A DNA stretch of 64,000 bases from Prorocentrum cordatum (taxonomy: Eukaryota; Sar; Dinophyceae; Prorocentrales; Prorocentraceae). Location of the stretch: assembly GCA_963575745.1 (NCBI GenBank), contig CAUYUJ010015282.1, positions 289,151 through 353,150 of the forward strand. Direction: 5' to 3'. Under the pieces are notes generated by a model. That model worked only from the letters and a program-made list of their open reading frames with translations, did not search any database and was not told where the DNA came from. Of the stretch, positions 1-8,874 are shown in pieces (the first letter of the stretch is position 1; each line of letters begins with the position of its first letter). Both the position numbers and the translations under genes were made by a program.

Positions 1-368
1 ACCTCCTCCGATGGTTCGCAACGCCTTCCAGCGCCTTTACCACTCTGTGGTCGTCGATGTCGCTCACCCCGAGACAGCAACCTCGACGATCTGCGTGAGA
101 AATGATTTGAAGGCCCAACACCTGGGCGTGCATACTCATCGCATTCCCCATGAAGGTCGACCAGACCAGGCGCTCATGCGAGATAAATTGAAAGCCTGAA
201 GTGCACCTGACAGGCGCGGACGTACATGAACATGTCGAGCCCACCACCTTCCATCGCACCGCCATATGTTGGTCGAGCGGGCGATTGATCGATGCACGGA
301 TCTGCACGTCGACACAGGCGGCGGCGCCACCAGCGGGCAAGCCCACAACCACAGTGGGCGAATACATG

Positions 369-1454
369 CTACTGCAAGCCGAGCACGGATCCCTGCGACC
401 CCTGGCACCGCAGCGAACACTCGGATCGCCGTACGAAGCTTGCCCCAACATCCTGGGGGCTGGATTGGCCGCGATGCATCTGCAGGTGTCGCCGCGATCG
501 CAAGATGTTCCACAGCCGTGCGCGTGGGGCGGGGTGGGTGGGGGTGGGGTGGGGTGGGGGGGGGGGGGGGGGGGGGGGGGGGGGGCGGTCGGAGCGAGCC
601 CACATCTGACGCTTGCGCGCGTTCTCCTTGAAGCCGACGTCGTTGTCGAAACGCCGAGTGCAGTCCAGGTCCCTGGCCAGCTCCTGCGCCGAGGTGGAGG
701 CGAGGGACCTGTCGTCCATGAAAGCGTAGCCCACAGGCGGTTGCCGCGGCACCAGCGCCGCGACCATCGTAGAAGGGGCCACCGAGTCGCCTTGGGGAAG
801 CCCTCGGGTCGGCCAGATAGGCGGCGCCAAAGAAGAGTTAACGCTGCAATATCTGGGGCCTCTCCAGGCCGCCACCGCAGTAAAAGTCACCGCAGGCGGA
901 GCCCCTTAACATATGCATGCTTGGGCTCCCGCTGCGCGGTCGATATTATCATATGCTCTGCTGAGATCCACTTCGGCACCTGCCTCGGCGGCTTCGCATG
1001 AGTGTTGCCAACTACTCATCGCATGGACCACGCCTGTCGTGGTGCGTCCTGCGTACTGATTGTCTGGAGGCTGCGGCGCCCTTGTCGATAGGGCTGGACG
1101 CTGCGCTCGGACCAAGATGGAGCCCGCCGAAATAGGACGAAATCCAATTTCACTTGTGGGAACCCCCACCGCTCTCCAAGGAAAGATCATGTCCAACGTG
1201 TCCTGGTCCAAGATACCCTGGGCGTCCACGCACTCGCGGCTGGCATCGCACCAGAGCTCGTGCAAGTGGACAATCATGCCTGGGAGTAGGCGTCGCAGTA
1301 GCTTCAGCCCTATGGCCGTCCAGCCGCCCAGCCCAGGAGCTCCATTGACACTTCGCGAGCATATTATCAGAATACTCGAAGCTGGGCGACCAGTGCTCCT
1401 CCTGTGTGGCTTGAGGGAAAGCAAAATCGGCAGCCCACTCTTGCCACCGTGCAC
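369..1454 (-). pseudogene. Reverse transcriptase palm domain, broken
   Basis: Reverse transcriptase of a non-LTR element; it would copy the element's RNA at a nicked target. Motif A reads DLSRAYDNI (around 940-980). Motif B reads GLPQGDSVAP (around 785-810). Motif C reads FMDD, keeping both catalytic aspartates (around 705-730). Upstream of motif A lie a GFRPISAGS segment and NQYAGR, matching the fingers of LINE-type RTs. The two halves are in the same frame but an in-frame TAA at about 906-908 separates them, so the product is truncated. A poly-G run at 556-585 breaks the thumb region further downstream. The family assignment rests on the A, B and C motifs in correct order. Confidence 0.75.
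556..585. repeat. Poly-G run (30 G)
   Basis: Uninterrupted G homopolymer preceded by GGGGT units from about 525. It lies just downstream of the RT motifs of the minus-strand retroelement and probably reflects slippage or an assembly-length artefact. It creates Pro/Gly open frames that are not genes. Confidence 0.9.
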
Positions 1455-1491
1455 AGTGGCCAGCAGCGTCGTGTTGAGCGGGATCTGTGGC

Positions 1492-2086
1492 TCATTGCTG
1501 TTCCCGCTCCTGGTGCATCTCGGCAGCGTCCGCTGGGGCCGTCGGCGAGGGCGCCCTGAACAGCGGCGTAGCTAACTTGTAGATGTCCTTCGTCCAGCTG
1601 GCGAAGCGCTTCCGCCATTCACGAGTTTGAGCTTCTTGTGCGCGTCGTTGTTGCTGGGCAATACCAGCGCTCAGCAGGCCCAGGGCCTCCGCGTGTTTCG
1701 GGGCCCCGTAGAGTGGTATTGCGAAGGGCCCCTTCCCATCCTGCTCGTGTGAAGCGCTCGAGAAGAGGACCGGCCAGACTCTGGAAGGCCAGGATCGGGC
1801 CCTGCATGACGTGCTCTGCCGCCCGGCGGTGGAGTCGTAGTAGTCGGCGTAAGGCGGTGGGCTGAGCAGGCCGATGGGGTGCACTATGGCACGTCGGCTT
1901 CGTCGAGGGAGCCGAACCCTTGGCGCGCTCGCCCAGCCTCCCCGCTGATGCGCAGTCATGTTCGACGGCCAACTTGAGTGCCAGCTCAGCTCGCGCATGC
2001 CAGTGCTTCCACTTGTCCGTCAAGGGGGCCTGAGTCGGGCCCCCCAGGGCTGGGTCTCCGGTGAACAGGCCACCGACCAGCCCCAT
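1492..2086 (-). pseudogene. LINE linker between endonuclease and RT
   Basis: Two overlapping minus-strand frames carry the basic, Arg/Trp-rich spacer usual before the RT. RRLLRLHRRAAEHV is followed, after a shift, by WRKRFASWTKDIYKLATPLF. The upstream frame (1619-2086) and downstream frame (1492-1998) overlap, so a frameshift lies within about 1620-1800. No enzymatic motif is visible. The assignment depends on position between the endonuclease remnant and the RT, and on similarity in style to such spacers. Confidence 0.5.
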
Positions 2087-2095
2087 CTTGAAGCA

Positions 2096-2317
2096 TTATA
2101 GAATCCATCTTGGACGTCCTTCGCGTTGGCGAACTTCTTGGAGGAGTAGAATTAAACTCCCAGAAGCATTACGAAGCGCCTCCTCGAGGCGCGCCTTGGT
2201 GAGGGATGTCGCGTTCAGCGTCGCGCCAGTGGTGCTGATGTCCATCGGCTCGTATTGCTGCGCCCCCCTGTGAGTCGCCGCCTCCAACCAGTGGGCTCTC
2301 AGCCCACTCATACTCAA
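2096..2317 (-). pseudogene. AP-endonuclease (EEP) N-terminal remnant
   Basis: A short minus-strand frame contains NATSLTKARLEEAL followed by ILLLQEVRQREG. This matches the start of exonuclease-endonuclease-phosphatase domains, in which an Asn motif is followed by a beta strand ending in a catalytic QE. The remaining catalytic blocks (GDFN, SDH) are not found before the linker begins near 2086, so most of the nuclease appears deleted. It would have nicked target DNA for target-primed reverse transcription. The call rests on one motif plus position. Confidence 0.45.
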
Positions 2318-3632
2318 CGTAACTGCACTTTCGGGCCTCGCCTCGGCAACGGCAGTTGCTTCGCCCCGGCCTAATTCGCCTATGGCGGTGGCACGGTCCA
2401 GGCCTCATTCGCTTGCGGCGCTGGCGCTGGCAATGGCAAAGCACAGGCCTCGTGGCGACTCTGACGGTGCTCCAGACCGCCGCCGCTGGCAATCTGAGGA
2501 AGAAACCATAGACGGTGCAACCGCCTTCCATAGGAGGGATGCCGACGATCTGGACCACGCCATTGAAATCGGAGCCATCGCTGAAACAGAACTTCAGGGT
2601 CTTCAAAATGACGACGGCAAGGCCACCGTCGCCGTGGAAGTTGCCGAACTCGAGGCGCAGCACTTGACGATGAGTTCGACGTTGACAGGTGCGCCGAGCT
2701 GTGAAACGCGCGCAAGATAGTCAAGATGAGGAGGCCGCCGCCGCCGCCGCAGAACGCCGAAACCTAGCCCATCGCAAACGTGGAACTGGGACATGGAGAC
2801 CAGTTCGGCGCAGTGCAGCTTGCGTGCGCTCCCTGACCCTCCTGCCGCTGAAGAACTCGCGCTCCTTGACCTTCGCCCGGCAGACTGGGTCCTTCATGAG
2901 CTCGGCGTGCCTCCTCGTCTGCGTCTCCCTAACCTTGGGCTTGTGACGAGATGTGCGAGCATGATGTAGTGCAATCGCCTTCCTCCTTCCGCTCCGCGGG
3001 GCCAATGATGAAGTCCATCAGCTGCGTCATGGCTGCGGATACTGGGGCCCTCTTCTTACGGGCTCGCTCTCGGAGACGGTGGATAGGCTTAGCCACCCCA
3101 CAACGAGAGCGCGTATACTCGGTCTGGATCTGGGGGGGGGGGGGCGCCAGACCGTCGCCCCTGCCTCCTCGGGCGTCTTGCAGGGCATCAGCTGGAAGCG
3201 GGCGGGGACGTTGCCATGCCAGTCCTTGTATTTCTGCCAGGCTATGCGGCGCACCGCTCGCGCGGAGGCCCCTGCCGTACGTCGGTTCACTCCTCCATGG
3301 GATCCTGGAGGGGGGTGGGCAGGGGGGGGGGGCACCAACGCAGTAGCGCCAGTGAACTCGAGCTTCTTGAAGGCGTCGTGGGTGGTTGTCGGCCGTCGGT
3401 CTCCATCCACAGCCTGGCGGGGGCAGCAAAGATGTACCCCTGGACCATCGTGCACAAGGGCAGGTGCTTCTTCCTCAGGAGGATCGTCCGCCTCTGAGAT
3501 GCCCAAGAAACTTCTGGCCCGTGTTGACGTCGCCCCCCTGCGTCGATCGTGAAGACTCCGGGATTCCCAATAATGGTACGGCCTCCTCGCCCATCTCTTT
3601 CGACACGCTCTTGACAGACTTGCCTCCTCCAC
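2318..3632 (-). pseudogene. Inter-domain region of the retroelement, no recognised domain
   Basis: Several short minus-strand frames are open here, but none matches a domain I recognise. One at 2721-3005 is rich in Lys, Arg and Glu and includes MKDPVCRAKVKEREFF. Another (3027-3632) contains TPEEAGATVWRP, and frames swap around G-runs at 3133-3143 and 3323-3332. The region is probably the connector between the OTU-like block and the endonuclease, degraded by indels. The 3' part (2318-2720) also has an open plus-strand frame, which I take as a shadow. Confidence 0.35.
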
Positions 3633-4130
3633 TCAATGGACCCCCCCCCCGTGAATACATCGCGGCGCGGCAAAGCCTGCTCCCACCACGTGGTGTCCAC
3701 TGCAGATGGCAGCGCCGTGGTCACCTGGAATAACTCCTGAATAATGCTTATCCTGAAGCACCAACTGCACCAGCGGGCGCTTCCTCTGTGGAGTTCTCGC
3801 CGTTGGACCTGTGTACAGCACCCAGCGGTCATCCGTAGCATTGAACTTCCAAACGTTGATGTCCACCCTGGCCGCTAAGACTGTGGCTTGGAGGGCGGCC
3901 GTGTTCGCCAGGCAGTCCGTCTTCGCCATCGCCTCGGTCATCTGTGTGGTAACTCCGTACTTCTTGGGGTGCTTCTTCAATTTCGCCGCACCAAGGAGTC
4001 GCAGCTGTGCTTGGACTTTACCCCCTGGCTGGTAACCACCTGCAGCAAGAGGTTTCGGGGCGGCCGACGCATCACGGAGAGCACGGCCAACCCAGAGGAA
4101 GATACAGTCCCCACTTCCTCCGCATTCCAC
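3633..4130 (-). pseudogene. OTU-type cysteine protease-like domain
   Basis: OTU proteases are deubiquitinase-fold cysteine proteases and occur in some eukaryotic retroelement polyproteins. The N-terminal motif reads GSGDCIFLWVG, placing the candidate catalytic Cys after GD; the usual leading Asp is Ser here. Downstream are an M...T..LANTAALQATVLAARVDINVW helix-strand segment and LVLQDKHYSGV, holding the catalytic His of the HY(N/S) motif. Spacing of about 115 residues between Cys and His fits the fold. The block is continuous for about 165 residues. It is probably part of the flanking polyprotein, and whether it is active is unknown. Confidence 0.65.
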
Positions 4131-4139
4131 GTCTTTGCA

Positions 4140-5492
4140 CTAATCCGCCCAGGAAGCTTTCACCGCGCGTCGGGCGCGCTGCTGGGGGGGTTCGTCCGCC
4201 GGCGTTCCCAGCTGGCGGCCCTCCGCGGGCGGTGTACAAGTGGCCCTTGGCCCCTCTCCAGCAGCAGCTGGAGCCGCGCCAGCGATGGCTGGGGCAAGTT
4301 GGGTCGGCAACATGCCCTCGTCGTCGTCGTGCTGTGTTGATGGGGAACCTGCGCGCGGTTGTGCAGCTCCCCACGATGAGGCGGGCTTGGACGTTGGGAC
4401 CTTTTTCTTGTCACCCGCGCTGTTGTATGCCAGCGATACTGAGATGCCACTGGAGAGCGTGCAAATCGCATCAGCATCCGTGCGTCCTGCGGCCAAGTCG
4501 GCACTGAAGAACCATCGATGCCGTCCAGCACGGTGTATCTTGCTTATGTTTGCGAACCCTTTCTTGGCGGCCCACTCCTCCAAATCTTCGGGACCAACCC
4601 AAACGTCTGGTGTATTAAGTGTACACCAAAGTGGGAGAATGTCCGTACTAAATGCTTTGTCCGAGAGAACTCCCAAGAACGCGTCTTCTGATGGGCGGTA
4701 ACATAATCGCCCATCAATTGTCTTCGCACTCGTCATCGCCCGCGTGATGTATGCTTCGGCCAGCTCGTCCTCCCGCTTCTTGAACCAGCGCGGGACGAGC
4801 TTCGAGCCCTGGAGATTCACGAACACACACCCCGGGAGCTCAACTTGCATGACCTTCTCCAGGGGAGACTTCTTGAGGGCCAGCAAGCACGTGATCTCGC
4901 TCTCATAGTTGAGAGCACCTTCGACCTTCAGCACGAGCTTCTGAAGGCCAGCGTCGAAGATGAGTGCTGCCAAGGCCACAGGCCTGTGGGCAGCACGCGC
5001 AAAGAGGTCATCCGCTGAGAAGCCCCTGGCGACCGTGAGCCTCACCTGCACCGTCTCGCGGGACCCCTTGTCCAAGGGCGCCCTCGAGGGCGCGAAGTTA
5101 TTCGCGCTTCGCGGTTCGGCTCCGATTCCTCCTCATCCTCCTCTTCTCACTTGGGAGGCGGCGCGAGAGCGCGAAGTTATTCGCACTTCGCGCTTCGCGC
5201 AGCGCGAAGCGCGAAGTTGGGAGCCCTTGTTGTCCGTCGTCACGGGCACGTCATCCTGCACGCCGTCAGGGAGGCCCTTCTTCTTGGGTGGGGCCGCGCC
5301 CAGCTCCAGGATCAGGCACCTCTGTGTCACTGTACCTTTGCCCTGGGGGGCGTCCATCAGCACATCACCGAAGGCCGCACCCTCCAGGATACGCTGCACA
5401 TTGAAAACGATGATAGTGGCCGAACGCTGCGCGCCCCCCAGGGCATCCAACCATCTCCCTGCCGCGTCATACTCCTTCTCATTCTGACACAC
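4140..5492 (-). pseudogene. ORF1-like region of the retroelement with an inserted palindromic repeat
   Basis: Two minus-strand blocks in the same reading frame (5133-5492 and 4140-5075) are separated by a repeat insertion and one in-frame stop near 5130. The downstream block (about 311 residues) ends in a low-complexity Ala/Pro tail. Before that is a W-rich segment (DVWVGPEDLEEWAAKKGF ... RWFFSADLA) resembling nucleic-acid-binding repeats of such polyproteins. No catalytic motif is visible. The upstream block starts MCQNEKEYDAAGRWLDALGG. Because both sides of the insertion share a frame, the element was probably coding when the insertion landed. Confidence 0.45.
5078..5217. repeat. Palindrome-rich insertion inside the retroelement
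   Basis: Three palindromic features are packed here: a perfect 16-bp palindrome at 5078-5093 (GCGCCCTCGAGGGCGC), a GCGCGAAGTTATTCGC motif near 5091 repeated near 5170, and a perfect 16-bp inverted repeat at 5185-5200/5202-5217 with a single-base loop. The block is flanked by similar sequences, GGGACCCCTTGT at 5060 and GGGAGCCCTTGT at 5219, which could be a target-site duplication. It interrupts an otherwise in-frame coding block. Confidence 0.75.
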
Positions 5493-5564
5493 AATCAGAG
5501 GAGGCCGCCCATAATTACAATCCTGCAGCCTCTTCGCCGTCCAGATCGGGCAACCATCACTCCA

Positions 5565-6110
5565 CTAACTCTTGACCACTTTGAGATCCTTCGGCTGGTG
5601 CTGCTGCTGCTGCTGCTGCTGCTGCTTGGGCTGCTGCTGCTGCTGCTGCTGCTTCGTGGTGGGCCTGCCCAGAAGCTGCTGGAGCTTCTCAGGGACCTGC
5701 TCATGGGAGGGCCTGTAGCCCATCTCGTCAACCCTCTTGATCAGTACTCTGACTTGATGCAGCAGCTTCGAGCCTCGATGCTGCTTGGTCTGACGCCGGG
5801 TTTGAAAGCCGCCTCCGATTCTCCCCGCGAGAGTGCGCAACGACTCCTGCATTCTTTGCATCTCATTTGCAAGGTCACGACGGCGCCCCTTCACTGTCGA
5901 TGCTTGCGCCTCCCCTTTTTTGTCGCCGCCTCCCACCGGCGGAGATTCTTCAGGGTCCTCAGAGAAGGTAGACGCCATCACAGTAGCGAAACTTGGTGAC
6001 TCCGTGATCTCCCCGTCGACGGAATCATTCTCGCTGTTCTTCTCACAGTGCACTGCGCGGAGAACTCTGCTCAAAATTGCAAGCATGATGCACCCCAGCA
6101 TCGCGTGCAC
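5565..6110 (-). pseudogene. Coiled-coil/polyQ N-terminal segment of the retroelement
   Basis: A 181-residue minus-strand frame has an acidic, Ser-rich start, a heptad-like helix (LANEMQRMQESLRTLAGRI) and a basic stretch, and ends in two polyQ tracts (CAG/CTG repeats at 5600-5655). Such coiled coils mediate oligomerisation in LINE ORF1 proteins. It ends with a stop at 5565 just before the frame starting near 5492, so the two parts are not in one frame here. The true start is unclear; upstream sequence turns into repeats near 6180. Confidence 0.45.
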
Positions 6111-6179
6111 TCAGATCTGCTTCGAGCAAGGGGCTCGACCCGCGTATCCCACGAGGAGGGCCTGGGGGTTGCACGTCAT

Positions 6180-6480
6180 GATTGGAAGGCCCTGGTGTCC
6201 CCTCTGGGCCTTCTTCGGGGCGTCTTAGGGCATCTTGGCAGCGTCCGCGGGGCGCCTCGGGGGCTCCTGGGGGGCCTCGTTTCCGTTTGAGGGCGCTCCT
6301 GGGCCGTCTGTCGCTTTCGGAGTCTATCTCGGGGGCCTCTTTGGGTCGTGTGGGGGCTTCCTTAGGCACCTTGAGGACCGCCCGAGGGCCCCCGAGGGCC
6401 GAGTTGAGGTCCTATTGGACACCTTCCGGGCCGTCTTAGAACAAGCTTGGGCCGTCTTGGAGCCCGCGCTGGACCGCTGG
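6180..6480. repeat. Degenerate GGGCC/TCTTGGG tandem repeat
   Basis: Imperfect short units built from CTCTTGGGG, GGGGCCT and GTCTTGG. The same composition recurs at 7440-8110, 12030-12960 and 40480-40650, so this is a dispersed low-complexity family. It keeps open frames on both strands (Gly/Leu/Trp or Pro/Arg/Glu rich) that I do not read as genes. Between 6480 and 6740 I see only short CGGCCACCTAGCTGC-type repeats (6530-6660). Confidence 0.7.
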
Positions 6481-6741
6481 CAGGCGGCCGCGTCTGGCAG
6501 GCTCTCAGGATTTTGCCTACGAGGGGCCTCGGGCCACCGAGCTGTGGACGACTTTCGGCCCAGCTAGTGGCGGGGCGTCCAGCCACCTAGCTGCGCCCGG
6601 CTAGCTGCAGGCGGGGCGTCCGGCCACCTAGCTGCGGCCGTCTTTCGGCCCATCTCTGCACTTCCCTCGGGTGCGTTGAAGTCGGCCCACGCTCCTGGCG
6701 GGTGAGCAGGTCAGCTCTGGCGCTACCTGGAGACGCCTTAC

Positions 6742-6861
6742 CTCGGCTAGACTATCTTGAGTTGCCGACCGAATTGGTCCGACAAGTATCTTCTCTCCCG
6801 TGGGTGATATTGACGGCTCCCCTGCTCCATATGTCAGTCGATGGTTGTGCTCGCCCCAACC
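6742..6861 (-). CDS. Candidate 40-codon internal exon, unknown protein
   Basis: On the minus strand an AG acceptor (6863-6862) and a GTAAGG donor (741-740 of the 6 kb segment) bracket exactly 120 nt that read in one frame with phase 0 at both ends. The peptide includes GAGEPSISPTGEKILVGPI and RSATQDSLAE, which looks coding rather than low-complexity. I do not recognise the family and found no partner exon with confidence. A second open frame crosses the same DNA, so the choice of frame rests on the splice sites. Confidence 0.3.
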
Positions 6862-8110
6862 CTATGGCCCGCAGGTGATAGTTTTGGCCACCTTGCTCTG
6901 GGCCCGCATGTCTGCTTCGTGATCCATCAGGTTGTCCTCGTCCAAAATGGAAACACCTCGACCGAATGCCCCCGAAAACTGTCCTCTTAAGCTCTCGGCT
7001 TGCACGAGAGCTTAACCGCAGGGGCGCGGTGGCGCTCTGGGCTCGAACAGGCGGCGTTGACGGCGCGCGGGGCACGGCTGACCTCGCGAAGAGGGTTCTG
7101 GTCGCGGGGTCAGGGGGGGCTTATCAGAAGACTCCGCGGCATGACAGTTGGCTGCGCGAGGTCGTTGTTGGAGAATTCGGGGGGCGATGCAGGAAAATTG
7201 TGCGACCCCCCCTGAGGGGGGGAAGTCGTCGCCCGGAAGCTCGAAAAGGCGAGAACCCCAAACATCACCAGCCTCGAATTTATCCCTATCCGTAAGGATG
7301 ACACTCCAAACGGCGATGACAGTCTTAGGAATGCGCCCTCAGAAACAAATGGAATCCCTGAGATCGTCATCGTGATGAGGCGATGCCCAGCATAGGGACA
7401 GGAACATGTTCCAGGCTGGTGAAAAACATGGAAGAAACTGAGGAGCAACCATGAGCTTTGTCTCTCAGGGCCCTCGTGCGGGCCTCTCGGGGCCTCGGTC
7501 TGGCTTCCCTGGGCCTGTTGGGGCCTCTTGGTCCGCACGGCTCGAATTCTCGGTTCGTGTTCCCCGCCTTGGGCACCCCTCTTGACCGTCTTGGGTTCTC
7601 TTGGAGCGTCGGAAGCTCGAAAAGGCGAGGACCCAAAAACATTGGAACACCTTTTTGGCAAGTCGATGACTTTTGCGTCTCGGATTCTCTCGGGGCCCTC
7701 TTGGGTAATATTTTTCTCATGTTGGGGCATCCTGGGTCCTTGGGGCCTCTTGGGGCGGAAGGCTTGATTTGTCGGTTCGTGTTCCCCCTTTTGGGCCCTT
7801 TGGGTCGTCTTGGGGCCCTCTTGGGCAGTCTTGGTTGCTCGTGGGCTTTCTCGGAGCCCTCTTGGAGCCCTCTTGGGCCGTCTTGGGGCCCTCTTGTGGA
7901 CGTCTGCGGCCGTTTTGGTGTTCTCTTGGGGCCTGTCGCCACGTCGGAAGCGTGAAAAGGCGAGAACCCCGAACACGTTGGAATCTCCAAGGGAAGTCAT
8001 TGATTGGTGCATCTGGAGGCCCGCCTGGGAAGGATCCTGAGGCTCTCCTTGGGACGCCTCGAAGACCTTAGGGGCCGTCCTCAGGCCCTCTTGGGCTGCG
8101 TCTGGGAGGC
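6862..8110. repeat. Repeat-rich stretch with a thrice-repeated GGAAGCTCGAAAAGGCGAG motif
   Basis: No gene is seen. A motif close to GGAAGCTCGAAAAGGCGAG followed by AACCCC(A/C)AAAC occurs near 7236, 7612 and 7946, each followed by TTGGGG-type repeats. The long open frames here on both strands come from repeat composition. This looks like three copies of one dispersed repeat unit of roughly 340-370 bp. Confidence 0.5.
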
Positions 8111-8197
8111 ATCTTGGCCTCCGGAGCGCCAGCCAGTAGCATTTTGTGCGAGGGATTGTGGCCTCGAGAAGAGGGGGCGACGCATGCGACCCAGCGT

Positions 8198-8470
8198 GAG
8201 GAGGAGGAGACGGAGGAGACGGAGGAGACGGAGGAGGAGGACGAGGAGGACGAGGAGGAGGACGAGGAGGAGGAGGAGGACGAGGATGATGAGGAGGAGG
8301 ACGAGAAGGAGGAGGAGGAGGCGGAGGAGGAGGAGGAGGCGGAGGAGGAGGAGGAGGAGCAGGATGAGGAGGAAGAGGAGGAGGAGGAGGAGGAGGAGGA
8401 GGAGGAGGAGGAGGAGGGGGAGGCGGAGGAGGAGGAGGAGGAGGAGGAGGAGGAGGAGGAGGAGGAGGAG
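8198..8470. repeat. (GAG)n trinucleotide array
   Basis: About 270 bp of GAG/GAC/GCG triplets. It encodes poly-Glu, poly-Arg or poly-Gly depending on frame; none of these is treated as a gene. Confidence 0.95.
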
Positions 8471-8874
8471 GGTCCTTAGAGTATCACATCATCCCTACCA
8501 GGCAGCACTTGGCAATTTAGCACGCCCCAACATGCCAGGCGGCACGGTGGAGGATCTCGGCCCCGTCCGATCACCCTCCTGGATCGGGATGGACCCTGTG
8601 AAACCCAAAGGAACAAGTATATGCCCCCATCTATACAGTCGAAATCGAGGATAAGGATGGGTCGGCTTTCCAAGGGCACCAGTGCATCCTTGCCTTGCCT
8701 GTTATTTCCATCCTTAATTAACCACTTTCGAGCCCCGCTCGAAGAGCTTTGTCATGGACGTCCAATGGGCTTGTATCCTTGCCGCGCATCCTGGCTGGCA
8801 GTTCTGACTGTAGCGGGGTTGAGTCGGCCAGTGGGGCCGAGGCCGGGCCAGTGAGGAGATGGATCGGTTGAGCA

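Larger units (their letters stand above)
1..6110 (-). mobile_element. Degenerate non-LTR (LINE-like) retroelement, minus strand
   Basis: Read right to left on the minus strand, a series of broken but recognisable coding blocks runs as follows. First comes a coiled-coil segment with polyQ (5565-6110). Then an ORF1-like region (4140-5492), an OTU protease-like block (3633-4130), a short endonuclease-like N-terminus (2096-2317), a linker (1492-2086) and a reverse transcriptase palm (369-1454). This order fits a LINE-type polyprotein with an accessory protease. Frame changes and in-frame stops between blocks, together with loss of most of the endonuclease, show that the copy is dead. The window edge cuts the downstream end, so no 3' tail is visible. 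That it is one element, rather than neighbouring fragments, is inferred from common strand and sensible order. Confidence 0.65.

Noticed and set aside
7110-8012. 300-codon minus-strand frame
   Set aside because: Pro/Arg/Glu-rich translation of the TTGGGG repeat family; a plus-strand frame is equally open.
8004-8654. Long Arg-, Glu- or Gly-rich open frames
   Set aside because: Produced by the GAG triplet array; no non-repeat domain is attached.
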